Positions 47,601-59,626 of a stretch of DNA of 64,000 bases are shown piece by piece. Position numbers and translations under genes: made by a program. The notes under the pieces are model-generated. The model saw nothing but the letters and a program-made list of their open reading frames with translations. It did not search any database and was not told the origin of the DNA. Positions within the stretch are counted from its first letter, which is position 1. Each line of letters starts with the position of its first letter. This stretch comes from Morella rubra. Taxonomy: Eukaryota > Streptophyta > Magnoliopsida > Fagales > Myricaceae. The DNA lies in the NCBI GenBank assembly GCA_003952965.2, contig CM025849.1:25131121-25195120 (forward strand), in the 5' to 3' direction.

Positions 47601-49640
47601 TACTTGCAAAGCAAGGGAGATGGATTTTCATTTTCATTTTGACATCTTGTTAGTTTCCTCTTCCATCTTGCATTTTCTGATTCACCCGGGTGGTGAGCAT
47701 CCGGATTTTTTCTGCTCTTTTGTCTATGGCCCAACTGTTTTGGAGAGAAAAAGAGAGGTTCTGGTCGATGTTGGAGGGGTTGGGCAATTCTGTTGGGACC
47801 CCCTGGGTGGTGACTAGTGATTTTAATGATGTGTTGAAGCAGGAAGAAAAAAGAGGGGGTAGGCCATTTCATGCTTCTTCGTCAATTGGGTTGAGGTCCT
47901 TTACGGATTCTTTGGGTATGGTGGATCTGGGTTTTTTGGGGCGTAGATTTACATGGACTAATGAAGAGAAGGATTAGTATGCATACAGGAACTTATTGAT
48001 AGAAGTGTTGCGATTGTTCCATGGCGATTGTTATTTCCAAATGCAACAGTTCAGCATTTCTCCATTACCAATTCAGACCATATTCCTCTTATCCTCAATC
48101 TCTTTGGTTGTGATGTTTCTGCTATGAAGACTTTTAAGTTTGAATGTTTTTGGGCTTGAGAACAGTCGTGTTTTGGGCTTGTTGCAGATACTTGGAGGAA
48201 ACCGATTTCGAGCAGTTCAGTATGCTCTTCGTCGCTGGAATAGAGAGGTGTATGAGAATATTAACTCTGCTTTTCGATCTGTGAAAGAGAGGTTGAGTTA
48301 TTACCAGCAAGCAGATCCTACACCGCATAATATTTGGATGGAAAAAAAGTTGGCGTTGGAATTGGTTGAGCAGCTGTGTCGTGAAGAACTTATATGGAAA
48401 CAAAAATCCAGAGAGGCATGGTTAACTCTGCGGGAGCTTAACACCAAGTTCTACCATGCATCCACTATGATTAGAAGATGCTGCAACCAGATTGCTGAGT
48501 TGAAAAACAGTGAGGGGGACTGGATTTCTGGGAGAAAAAATATTGGAGAGGAGCTGGTAAATTTTTTCTCTTCTTTGTATACTTCTGATCAGCCGCAGAT
48601 CCCACCAGATCTGGATAATCTAATTGATCCAGTGATTACTCAAGAGGAGAACGAGGTTTTGGTGAGAATTCCTGATGTGGTAGAGATTATAGAAACTTTA
48701 AAGAAAATGGGCTCGCATAAAGCACCCGAGCCTGATGATATGACCGTGTACTTTTTCAACCACTTCTGGGAAAATTGTTGGTAGGGATATTATTGTGACT
48801 GTGCGTGATTTTTTAATTAATAGGAATTTGCTGCCGGAACTTAACAGAACCAATCTAGTCTTGATTAGAAAATCCATGTAGTGTGGGACGATTTCGCCCA
48901 ATAAGCTTATGTAATGTGATTTACAAGCTTATTTCAAAAACTCTTACTGAACGGCTAAAGATCATTCTTCCAAAGCTTATTTCTCCTTTTCAAAGGCCTT
49001 TGTAATGGAAGATTGCTACAAGACAACTATATAATTGCAGCAGAGCTCTTTAATGGTGTGCAGCATAAGCGAGGACGAGGGTGGATGGCGATCAAAGCTA
49101 ACATGGAGAAGGCCTATGATCGGATAGAGTGGGAATTCATCTTGTTGGTGTTATCAAAATTTGGTTTTCATCCTACTTGGAGTCATTGGATCCGGAAGTG
49201 CATAAGTTCGACTAGTTTCGCCATTATTTTAAATGGTAGCTCCTTTGGGAATTTCTATCCATCCCACGGACTCCAACAAGGGGATCTATTGTCGCCGTTG
49301 TTATTTATTTTAGCCTCTGAAATTTTATCACATCTCTTATTGCGCTCAGAAGCGGCTGGAAGAATTCGAGGTATAAAGTTGGGTCGGCAAGTTCCTTCAA
49401 TTTTGCATCTTCTAGTTGCAGATGATCTGCTAATTTTTGCAAAGGCTCATCATCAAGATGTTACTACCATTGAGGGCTATCTACATAAGGATATGGCATG
49501 GTCGGGACAGAAAATTAATCGCCCAAAGTCTTCCATCCATTTTAGTAGGAATCTCTTGGGATCATCCACAAGGCCTCTTTGTGATCTTTTGCAACTAAAA
49601 CAGATGCCTGCTAAAGCCAAACACTTGGGACTTCCTCTTA

Positions 49641-49838
49641 GGGTCTGTTTGCAAACAAAAATTTTATACTTCCTAAAATTTTAACACAATAAAAAATTAC
49701 AATATAATCTCTCTCTCCCCATCAAATCATTATTTTTCATTATAATAAATATTAAAAATCATCTCTCCCTTCACTTTTTCACCAAATCTAATACCCTAAA
49801 ATTTTAACCTCCCCAAAATTTTATAAACAAACAGACCC
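49641..49838. mobile_element. Tourist-like MITE (PIF/Harbinger type) inside the LINE
   Basis: 198 bp with inverted ends GGGTCTGTTTG, flanked on both sides by TTA (49,638-49,640 and 49,839-49,841). A TTA duplication with GGG..TGTTTG ends is characteristic of Tourist MITEs. Interior is AT-rich with repeated AAATTTT words and no coding region. Its removal rejoins the LINE text GLPL...IIPRARRHALEDIK. Confidence 0.85.
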
Positions 49839-51183
49839 TTATTATTCCAAGAGCGCGTCGCCATGCTTTGGAAGATATAAAAGTCAAACTTTGTGATCGA
49901 ATATCGGGCTGGAAAATGAAGTGCTTAGCCCAAGCAGGAAGAGCAATGTTGATTAAATCTGTGGCCACAGCTATACCTGCATATCCGACGGGTTTTTTTT
50001 TTGTGCGCTGCCACAGAATTGGTGTTTGGAGGTGGATAGAATGCTGAAGAATTTTTGGTGGGGCTTTTTGCGGCAAAAGGCCCACAACTTAGCGCTCAAA
50101 GCTTGGAGTTCAATATGTCTTCCAAAAGGGGTAGGTAGTTTGTGTATTCGGGCAATGACAAATCTGAATTTTGCTCTTGTTACTAAATTGGCTTGGAAGG
50201 TTGCAAAAAATGAGCCACGGTTGTGGGTGCAGCTGTTACGTGGGAAGTATCTGATTCAAAATAACTTATGGCAGGTTAAGCGCCAACCACAGGCATTTTG
50301 GGTTTGGAAGAGTCTCTTGCAAATGCGACAATATTTATCTGCTGGCATGTGCTATCTTATAGGTAACGGTATAGATGTAAGAATTTGGGAGGACCCTTGG
50401 GTGCCATCTCTCCCAGACTTTTAAACCAAATCCGCGGGACTCCTACTTCAGGATCGAGAGACCATTAACAGTAGCAGAGCTGATTGATCAGGATACAGGG
50501 GAGTGGGATCGCGCCTAGGTCTGGAGTATTTTTACCCCTGAAACAGCTGAAGCTATACTCAAGATACATTTGAGCAATGGAGATCGGCAAGATGAAATGA
50601 TATGGAGCCTTGAAAATTCTGGGGATACTCGGTCAGATCAATGTATCTAGAGCTTGTAAAAAAAAAATTTCCTTCTGTCAACCCTCTTGAGCAGCAATAT
50701 TGGAAGGCCCTTTGGCGTATGAAAGTTCATGAACGCCTCAAAGTGCTCTTGTGATTTGGGATACTATCCCTACTCGCTACCGACTTGCAGACCGTATAGG
50801 CAGTAGACGTGAGCATGATCTGGTGTGTTTTGTGGTGCTGAGATGGAATCTACTTACCACTTGTTTTTGGTGTGCCCTATTAGCAAGATTATATGGCGAG
50901 AATCCTCATGGCCAATGGATATTACTGTTTTCAGCGAGGCCCCCTTGATGGATTCGATTAGATTGATAATCCTTCCTAGAGCGGATTGGCTGCCACCGGA
51001 AGAGCATCACCATTTCCAATTATTTACTTTGAACATGCTGGACATTGTCTGGATGGCTAGAAACAAGATCGTTCATGAAGGAGGAATAATAGAGGTGCTG
51101 GAGCTAATTAGGAGAGTTAGAAAGCTAAGTGTGGAGCATCTACAAGCTTGGCAGCAAGTTAGTGGTGTGCCGCAACCAGTTCA

Positions 51184-51624
51184 TTGGCAACCTCTCCCCC
51201 TGGGCTCATAAAACTTAACTTTGATGTGGCTGTTCGCAAAGAGTTTGCTGTAGGGGCTGCTGTGCTAAGAAACGACCAAGGAAATGTAGTGGGTCCTGTG
51301 GTGAAAAAGCTTCCCACGACAGATCCACTGGAGGGAGAAATCTTGGCAACAGAATTTGGAATAAAAGAGGCTGGGCGACAAGGCATCAAACGGCTTTTTG
51401 TGGAAAGTGACTCGCTGTTAACAATTAAGGCATTCAGCAGCTATCCTAGGAGGGAGAATTGGATGCATTTCAATCATATAACTGATATTCATCTCGGTTT
51501 AGATTCCTTTGATCAGTGTTCTTTTTGCTTTGTTCCAAGAGATGCCAATAGAGTTGCGCATCACTTTGCTCGTTGGGCTGCCGCCAAGCTTATGTTTGGT
51601 GGCCACCCCGATGTTCGTGAGTGA
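51184..51624 (+). CDS. RNase H (RVT_3-type) domain of the LINE, one open frame
   Basis: 146 codons, uninterrupted. Motifs: IKLNFDVAVRKEFAVGAAVL with the first Asp, LEGEILATEFGIKEAG with the Glu, LFVESDSLLTIKAF with the second Asp, and FCFVPRDANRVAHHFARWAA with the last Asp. All four acidic residues of the RNase H active site are present. It is the C-terminal domain of the LINE ORF2, not a separate gene; the ATG at 51,184 may not be used. In plant L1 elements this domain removes RNA from the DNA:RNA hybrid. Confidence 0.8.
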   Translation: MATSPPGLIKLNFDVAVRKEFAVGAAVLRNDQGNVVGPVVKKLPTTDPLEGEILATEFGIKEAGRQGIKRLFVESDSLLTIKAFSSYPRRENWMHFNHITDIHLGLDSFDQCSFCFVPRDANRVAHHFARWAAAKLMFGGHPDVRE

Positions 51625-51639
51625 AAGATTGTGAAACGC

Positions 51640-52194
51640 AATGGAAAAATTGATAATCAAACCAAAACAGTCCAAATGTACTGAATCCCTTAGATCACGC
51701 GCACAGATTTTTCTAAAGAGAGTATTTCTTAGAGAGAGAGTCTCAAAATTAAAAATGAATTTTTTTCTCTCAAATGAATTTCTGAACCTTTATAATGTCT
51801 TGCCCAGAACTGAACTGTGCTTATGCGTGGGATCTTTTGGGACCTCAAATTTCGGCCGTAGGATTGTCATGAAAAACTCTTTTTCACTAAACTCCCTTAA
51901 ATTCTGTAATCCGAATTTATGGGCTTCTACAAATTGTGATCATGTCTATTAACATATCACAATTGACCCCCGAGATAATGAGATTGTTTTTATAAAATCC
52001 CTTTTGCTAATAATTATATGTTTATTTATCATTCCACCATATTATATTCCACATGAGCTAATAAGATCGAAATAATATTACTGAAAAAATCCTTAGCACA
52101 TATAATTTTTAATTCTTAATCTGTATCTAGTTGGACTCTCATAAGTTTACAAAAATTATTTTCGCAAATAATTATTTAATATACATATTATATT

Positions 52195-52244
<50 letters not shown>

Positions 52245-52930
52245 ATAAAAACCATGAAAAACATTTTTTACCAAAAACACGCTGCATAGCGATTTTATTT
52301 GAGTCCAAATAATCTACAGACATAATGAACATACTGCCTCATCAAGAGACTAGTGGATTCCATATTGAACAATTAAACAAATTCACTTACTATACGCAAG
52401 CTCAACATTATCTTGAATATTTGATCTGCGAAGATCATCATCAAACGACTCAGTCAAAACACAAGCATATAACAAGCAAACCTGCATAACTCTCTCAGGT
52501 ATAAGGACAACATAAACTAATTGTGCTAAATTTCATTCTCTACATTAGTGATTGTTTCCAGAAGGTATTCATATTTGATCTCGTTCAATGTATGTAGTGT
52601 TACATTGCACTCACTCGTCTGCTTAAAGTCACCACCTTAATAACGAAGTCCATCATTCTATCTTATAGAGGCACAACGAGTGTAGATCTATTTGTACATT
52701 ATTATATATCATAGTCTATAACAAAGTGAGTTAATAAGGATCCGAAAAATCATACTCCCCGTCTCCGATTCATTAATCATTGGCCTGATTTTTCTACAAT
52801 GTTACTCAACAGTATGACATCTAATGTCATTGCACGTACCCAAAATAATAATATACAAGTAATCAATTAACAACAATAATTATAACAACAATTATCTCAT
52901 AATCATTCAATAAAATATTTAGTTTTGAGA
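51640..52930. other. Gene-free stretch between LINE pieces
   Basis: AT-rich, no supported coding region. Contains a CT then AT microsatellite at about 52,200-52,244. Possibly an unrecognised LTR-type sequence, since short tracts resemble LTR text, but no ends or target duplication could be seen. Confidence 0.5.
52200..52244. repeat. (CT)n(AT)n microsatellite
   Basis: About 13 CT units followed directly by about 10 AT units. Confidence 0.9.
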
Positions 52931-52938
52931 ACATACAT

Positions 52939-53640
52939 CTAATAGTGAGCACTTTCTAACTCATTTGGACCTATGCAGGAATTGATCCCCCATAGCTTTT
53001 CTCGTACCGCTGTTTCTATCGAATAAAGGCTGGATGTTTTGATTAAAAAAAAAAGAAGGGAGACGGGGTCTGCAGTGGCACCCTCGTGAATCACCCTATT
53101 TCTGGCCATCCAACTGAGGTCCAAGGCATTGGAAGCAAACAGTTGAAAGTGATGCAAGTTAGCAGTCAAGGATTCCAGGACAATTTTCGGATCTAAAATG
53201 ACTTTGATCCATTGAGTGATGTCCGAGAATGGAAGCTGTAGCATATCAAGAGGCCAAGGTGAGGAGCGCCATATGATGCTCGATATGGGACAAGATAAGA
53301 ACAGATGTTCTTGGTTTTCGATTGCTTTAGAACAAAGTGGGCATTGAGAAAACGGGACAACATGGACCTTGTAGGGAGGGAGTGTCCTGCAATTTTCCAT
53401 AACAGCTTGAGTCGTTTATGCACTTTTAGAAGAGGGCTGGTGGAGGGAGTGCGACTAGGATTAGAGTGCTGCAGGCTGATTTGATCGAGAAGATGGTTAT
53501 GAGGTGACCCCAGGCAGCCGGTTGTCATCCATCGTTGCTCGACCAAGGGTGGTGCCGCCAGACGAAGTGATAGAACATCAGGTTGCCAAACACAGTTTTT
53601 CTTTTTTGGGGACCCCAAGATGTGTAGGGAGAGCTTGCCT
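52939..53640 (-). mobile_element. LINE (L1-type) fragment, inverted
   Basis: Minus strand: VHKRLKLLWKIAGHSLPTRS, then CPLCSKAIENQEHLFLSCPI, SSIIWRSSPWPLDML, LHHFQLFASNALDLSWMARN, RVIHEGA. This is the zinc-binding reverse-transcriptase tail and linker of a plant L1. It resembles the 50,750-51,150 part of the large LINE (HHFQLFTLNMLDIVWMARNK), so it comes from a related copy inserted in the opposite direction. Only this part remains. Confidence 0.82.
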
Positions 53641-53649
53641 AGGGAGCAC

Positions 53650-55717
53650 GAACCAAAAGCTTTTTAATTATTTGTCTGATTCAATTGATCATCGCGGTAA
53701 TTTCAGATGCATATGCAGTGAATAACTCAAAGCTTCTTCTTTGGAAAGGATAACTTCATGGAGATGGTCGAGCCTAATGCGGATTAGGCGTTCATAGTTG
53801 CGCTTATTGTGATTCTCGACGAAATTGACTGCGTAAGCCAGGCGGGTAACGATTAGCTAGCAGTCATACGCTCTTCGTGCAGGTAATGTGTTTCTCTGTT
53901 TTTCTTTTTCTTTTCTTTTTTTTTTTTTTGGCGTGGAAGAGATCCACATTCAAACGGAAGGGGGGCGTTTCTGTATTACGACAAGCACTGATGTAGGCGT
54001 TTTTGGGATGAATTTAACCATCCAAATAAGTAGTTCAAACATCACGAAAGAGGTCATTGACAGCGGTGGTTATGTTAATTGATGTTGTCGAGAATCACCA
54101 CCAACTGGGAGCCGATCTGTCCTGGAAAAATCACCAAGGAGGAAGGACCTCGGATCAAGTCTCCGACGGCTAAATTTGGTTGAGAAAGAGGGTATATTTT
54201 GAGAGTAGAATTCAATGTGTCAATCAAATGTCATACCTTGCTTTTATACCGATTTAAGGGTTGTATTTCTGTTGGGAGTCTACCTTCTTCAATTCGTGAT
54301 GTTATAGTCCTGTTAGGAGAGAATGAGGTATCTGAATATATAGGATCCTCAATTATGCAGTTGTTCGGTTAAGAGTCTTGGAGACCTCAAATGCTTTATT
54401 AGCGGTTGAATGCGTAGGTGGTCAACTCAGCGATGGCCAGACCAGGGGTGGCCAAATCTAATAAGGCCTAATATTTTACGGCCCATCATTAATATCACTG
54501 GTTTTAGGCAAATGGCTTCGCCCCGGGCTCATGAGGAACTGAGGAAGTGCAAATAATAGACAAAATAACCGACGAAGTCAAGGGGTCCAGGCCCCCAAAA
54601 TCTGCCAAAAAAAGCAAGAAGCCTTTTTTTACTTTTATTTTTTTATGTTTTAATCATTTTTGCCCCTCCGAAATATTATTTTGTAAACTGGTTATAGAAA
54701 AACGTGATGTAGAAATAATAAGATGTTTTGATCAGAAATGTGAGCCCGGCCCGCCTCGACCCTATGGGCATATCAAAGAGGTTAGTGCCTTTATAAATTT
54801 TTACAATTTGACAACAAGTCGCCCGGCCCCCTGAGTCATAAATCCTCGTGGGCTGAGTTGGGTAGAAGTTGAGTAAAAGAAGAATCCTTTGCTGGTTTTA
54901 GATTTGGACGTGTGGTTAGCGATTTTCTGTTGCTCTAACACTGAAAAAAAAAAAACAAAAAACAAAAAAAGGTAGAGGACACGACCCATGAACGAGCGGC
55001 AAATCAAATCAGAAAATCTAAAAAAGACAAAATTATTTAAGTATAAAGGAAAAATTCAACAACTCGAACAAATTATTGCCTATTCTAATAATATTTTAGC
55101 TTAATTATTCGATAGGCATCATGGTATTAAATTATAACAAATTAGTTTTTAGAGTACCGAAAGGGACAAGTTAGTCTCTAGAATCACTAATTAATAAAAA
55201 AAGCTTAATTACTGTTACCAGATATTGACTTTTAAGATATCAATCTTGGGTACAACTTTAAACTGACCTGTCCTATAGTCAATTTTCATATATATAAGTC
55301 TTCTCATCTACCAAAAGTTTACAAACTAAAGAAAACTGATATAGAGTCGGAATCAGAGTCGAAATATCTATTGTCAAGGTTAGATAGCCTATCTCAGATT
55401 CCATCTCCGTTAGTGGGTTAAAGTTTTGAACGGAAAAAACTATATATTTGAAATTTTGGTGTCAGTAAATAAGGTCACCAGACCCAAATCCATTAGAGGG
55501 TTTTAATGGAAAATTAGTCCCTCCCAATAGCAACACTACATGCGCCATGAAAATAAATAAAAATTTAAAACTAAAATCTAAAAATTCTAAATTAATTAAA
55601 AACTCAAAAAAAAGTAAAACCCAAAACTCAAAACTTAAAACTAAAAACTAAAAACTAAAAAAATTGGGATTAGGAACTCCCCACCCCGACCCATGCATGA
55701 TGGAGGACGGGTCCCTC
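53650..55717. other. Stretch without recognised genes
   Basis: I see no supported gene. The DNA has T-runs (53,910-53,930), an A-run (54,944-54,968) and, at 55,560-55,660, a simple AAAACTAAAA-type tract. Parts near 54,240-54,540 look like LTR text but no ends were found. The segment just before 55,717 (GGAACTCCCCACCCCGACCC) has a rough inverse partner after hAT-2 (near 60,610), so hAT-2 may lie inside an older AT-rich inverted-repeat element. Confidence 0.45.
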
Positions 55718-56245
55718 CAGTGGCAGAGCCAGCGGGGACCATGGCGCCCCCAAAATTTTGAAAACCCCATAGCTCTTTAGTTTTATTTACATGATTTTTA
55801 TAAAAATTAAGATTTGCCCCCCAAAATTTTGAAAATCTTCTGGCTCTGTAGTTTTTGTTACATGGTTTTGACAAAATTAAGATTTAGCCCCCAACAAATT
55901 TTAAAACTCCTCTTTAGTCCCTATATATATATACGTTTTGCAAAAATTAATATTTAGATCCCTTAAATATTTGAAATTACATGTTTATTAAATTTCAAGA
56001 TTTAGATTGAATCTTGAAAATTTTAAAAAAAAAATAAATTCAAATGTGTTAGACAACCTTTTTTTTTCTTGTGACAATATATTTAACAATAAAACTTATA
56101 ATGTGTGGTTTACTTTTATTTTTCTTGAGGTCTTCAAACAGTACTCACTCATTTTTATCCACGTTCTTTCTACTTTCTCAATAAGTGCAAATTTGGGGTA
56201 TAAGGAGAAAATTATTATTTATAATTCATGATCTTTGTTAATAAC

Positions 56246-56310
56246 TGTGAGTCTAAATAACAACCCAAAAGGGGGGGTGAATTGGGTTTATCAAAAACTT
56301 AGTCCTTTTT
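56246..56310 (+). mobile_element. LTR end fragment (fossil) of family 1
   Basis: TGTGAGTCTAAATAACAACC and GGGGGGGTGAATTGGGTTTA match the starts of the solo LTRs at 2817 and (inverted) 39,585. Only about 65 bp is present, so most of the unit is gone or was never there. Confidence 0.6.
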
Positions 56311-56424
56311 TTTCATAAGTTGTTCTAGTCCTATGGGAGCCTGAACCCCATAGGCCCAGGCCAACTCTGGTTTCAGCCTGCAAGGCCTGGGCCCGTTAGC
56401 CCCAGGCCCTTTATTTTTTAATAT

Positions 56425-56458
56425 GCAGAGGGTGAAACAGCGTCGTTTCACCCTCTGC
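56425..56458. repeat. Perfect 14-bp hairpin in hAT-2
   Basis: Arms GCAGAGGGTGAAAC and GTTTCACCCTCTGC around a 6-base loop. hAT-1 has only one arm-like copy (GTTTCACCCTCT near 11,544). Confidence 0.8.
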
Positions 56459-57059
56459 CTTAAAAAAAAAAAAATTCAAAACGTAAAACGTAAAACGAAA
56501 AAAAAAAAAATCAAAACAGGTTCTCCTTCCGCGCTCTCTCTCTCTCTCTTCAAATTTTCCCTCCCTCTCTCTTTCTCGCCCACCGCCTCACCATCGTGCC
56601 CATTGCCCTGTTGTCCACCGGACCACTGCCCACCGCCGCACCACTGCAGCTGCACCGCACCACCGCAAGCTACAGCACCAGCGTCCAGACGATCAGACGG
56701 TGATCTCAGATTCTCACATCTCTCAGTCTCTCTCTCTCTCTCTCTCTGCCACGGCCCACGGTCCACAGTCTCTCTCTCTCTCTCTCTTTTGCTCTCTGCG
56801 GCTGTCGGCTTTGCCTCTCTTTCTCAACTCTAAACTCTCGGTCTCTGCCTCTCTCTCTTGACTCTCAGCTCTCTCTCAAATTCTCAATCTCATTATTTTG
56901 ATTTTTGACGGTTTCAATTTTTGCAGGATCCTCGAGATTTTACACTTGAAAATTGCTGGCCCTCCGACCCCTAGTACGTCTCTCTATTCAAGATTCTCTA
57001 TCTACAATTAAGTAGAAAAATTCATTTATTTAGTATGCTAAAAATGCTTTAGGGTTTGG

Positions 57060-57610
57060 AATTTTATGATTTGTGAAATTGTTGGAGGATGGATTGAATT
57101 GGTTTGGATATTTGTGGGTTGTGAAATTGTTGGAGGATGAGATTGAATTGGTTTGGATATTTATAGTTTGTGAAATTGTTGGAAGATGGGATTGAATTGG
57201 TTTGGAATTTGGATATATGTGATTTGTGAAACTGTTTATTTGAATTGATTTGTGAAATTTTTTTCACTTTTGAATAATTTGATTGTAATATCAATTGAAT
57301 GCAATGTAATTAAATTGAATTTGGATTTGAATTAGAGATTTTGACCTTTTGTGAAATTGGGGATTTTTTTTAATAGTATCATTTTTAATTAATTTGATTG
57401 TAATATCAATTGAATGCAATGTAATTCTATTGTAATTTGGATTTGAATTAGGGATTTTGACATTTTGTGAAATTGGAGATTTTTGTAATAGTATCATTTT
57501 TAATTAATTTGATTGTAATATCAATTAAATGCAATGTAATTAGATTGAAATTTAGATTTGGATTTGAATTAATTAGATTGGAATTTGGATTTTTGAGTTG
57601 TGATCCAATT
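57060..57610 (+). repeat. Tandem repeats in the hAT-2 leader
   Basis: Two arrays: about three units of roughly 58 bp (TTGTGAAATTGTTGGAGGAT..GAATTGGTTTGGATATTT, 57,067-57,230) and about three of roughly 115 bp (TTGATTGTAATATCAATTGA..ATGCAATGTAATT..GATTTGAATTAG, 57,280-57,580). They lie just upstream of the transposase ATG, as a different array does in hAT-1. Confidence 0.75.
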
Positions 57611-59022
57611 GATTGATTGTCTTCATTTTGTTTTATTTGTTTAGATAATGAATAAGTTTGTGATAAGAAAGCCACGCAGCGTAGAGTCGTCTAATACTCC
57701 TAACGTGGCTACTAATTCTGAAACGGATAGTAGTTCAAAAAGACCTCGCATTATGTTTAATCCGGATGATATTATTGCTGACCCAGGGTTACGTAAACCT
57801 ATTGAAGAATATGATGTTGGGATTAGGGATCAAGTTCGTAGGGAGTACTTGATCAAAGGTCCTTTTCAACCCGTGGCCATGATTTTCCCAAGAAGCAATA
57901 CGGGCAAGAAATGAGGAGTTTTAGGGAGGTATGGTTTAAAGATTTTAATTGGTTGGAATATAGTGTATCAAAGGATGAAGCATATTGCTTGTGGTGTTAT
58001 CTGTTTAGGCGACCTAGAGGAGGGAAAGTCTGGGGGAGATAAGTTTACATCTACGGGATTTAGCAATTGGAAAAAGGCAGTGGAAGTTTTTGGTGAACAT
58101 GTTGGTGCATATGATAGTGCTCACAATGAAGCTAGAAGACAAATGTGAAACACTTGAAAATCAGCGACAAAGTGTGTCGCACATGTTATCCGCACATGGG
58201 CACGATCAAGAAAATGCTTATCGCATTCGTTTAACAGCGATTTTAGATTGCATTCGTTATCTTTTGGGGCAAGGATTAGCTTTTCGTGGTCATGATGAGT
58301 CTGAGAGTTCAATAAGGAAGGACAATTTTCTTAAGCTTCTGAACGTGTTTTGCCAACGTGATGAAAAGTTGCTAAGACACTTAACACTAATGCTCCTGGA
58401 AACAACCAAATGACTGCTCCAAATATTTAGAAGGAAATGGCGAGTGCTTGTGCAGCTCAGACCACACTTGCCATCATTAAAGAAATTGGGATGGATTTTA
58501 TTCTCTTATGGTTGATGAGTCTCGAGATAATTCAGTGAAGGAGCAAATGGTAGTGGTTTTGAGATTTGTGAACATACGTGGATAGGTGATTGAAAGGTTT
58601 CTTGGTGTGGAACATGTTCTGATACTTGCTCTGAATCTTTGAAAAAAAGTATAGACAAATTGTTTGCAAGACATGGGTTGTCAATATCCAGATTGAGAGG
58701 TCAAGGGTATGATGGGCATCAAACATGCGAGGCGAGTTCAATGGGTTGAAGTCACTCATTTTGAGGGACAATCCTTCTGCTATCTATATCCATTGTTTTG
58801 CTCACCAACTTCAATTGGCTGTTGTGGGTATTGCAAAGAATAACTTGCAAGTTGGTGATTTTTTTAATTATACTTCATCGATTGTGAATATGGTTGGAGC
58901 GTCATGTAAAAGGAAAGATACTCTTTGGCAAAGTTGTCATGAGAAGATAGTGGAGCGGTTGGACAAAGGAGAGATTTCTAGTGGAAGGGGCAAAAATCAA
59001 GAAACCAGTCTCGCACGACCAG

Positions 59023-59103
59023 GTGATTATTATATTTCATTATAATATTAATAGACTATTTTTTTTATTTGTTTATAGTTTTATAATTCCTATAATATTG
59101 TAG
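59023..59103 (+). other. 81-bp intron in hAT-2 transposase, absent from hAT-1
   Basis: GTGATTATTATATTT...ATATTGTAG, AT-rich, between CACGACCAG and GTGACACTCG. In hAT-1 the same two flanks are joined directly (CACGACCAGGTGATACTCG near 9209, minus strand). Confidence 0.8.
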
Positions 59104-59626
59104 GTGACACTCGTTGGGGTTCATACCACCTTACAATAATCCGTCTCTTCACTATGTGGTCATCAGTATTGGAAGTGCTTGAACATATAAAAGATGATGG
59201 TACTTTCCCAGAACAAAGATCCACGACTATGAGTTTGATGGATAAGATGGAAAATTTTGAGTTTGTATTCACTATGCATTGTTAAGGAATATAATGGGAA
59301 TTACAAATGAATTGTCACAAGCCTTACAGCGAAAAGATCAAGATATTATTAATGCTATGGGTTTGGTTGAAGTTGTGAAGGAACAGTTGCAAGAAATGAG
59401 AGATATAGAATGGGATGGATTCTTGGAAGAAGTCAAAACTTTTTGTGTGGATCACTCTATTAGTGTGCCAATATGGAAGACATTATACAACTCGTAGTCG
59501 TTCGAGGCGTGGAGGGCAAAATTACTTATTTCCATCATTTTCGTGTGGAAGTGTTTTGCCAAGTTATTGATTTGATCATCAGGAGATGAATAATCGGTTC
59601 ACAGAAGCAAATACGGAGTTACTTCT

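Larger units (their letters stand above)
47620..51624 (+). mobile_element. L1-type LINE with RNase H domain, 5'-truncated
   Basis: Plus-strand ORF2 remnants in order: the end of the endonuclease (FNDVLKQEEKRGGRPFHASS, DLGFLGRRFTWTNEE, 47,830-47,975); the linker to reverse transcriptase (REAWLTLRELNTKFYHASTM, 48,410-48,480; MGSHKAPEPDDM, 48,705-48,745); reverse transcriptase with KANMEKAYDRIEWEFI, SHGLQQGDLLSPLLFIL and the catalytic box as LVADDLLIF (Val for Tyr; 49,410-49,440); the zinc-binding tail (MESTYHLFLVCPISKIIW, 50,845-50,900; LDIVWMARNKIVHEGG); and RNase H (51,184-51,624). ORF1 and most of the endonuclease are missing. Frames break several times and a MITE is inserted at 49,641. No poly-A end was found. 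Confidence 0.88.

Noticed and set aside
56423-56833. Plus-strand frame of 136 codons, Ser/Leu/Pro-rich
   Set aside because: Translation of the hAT-2 CT tract; not a protein gene.
57064-57675. Asn/Ile-rich minus-strand frames
   Set aside because: Antisense translation of AT-rich tandem repeats in the hAT-2 leader.
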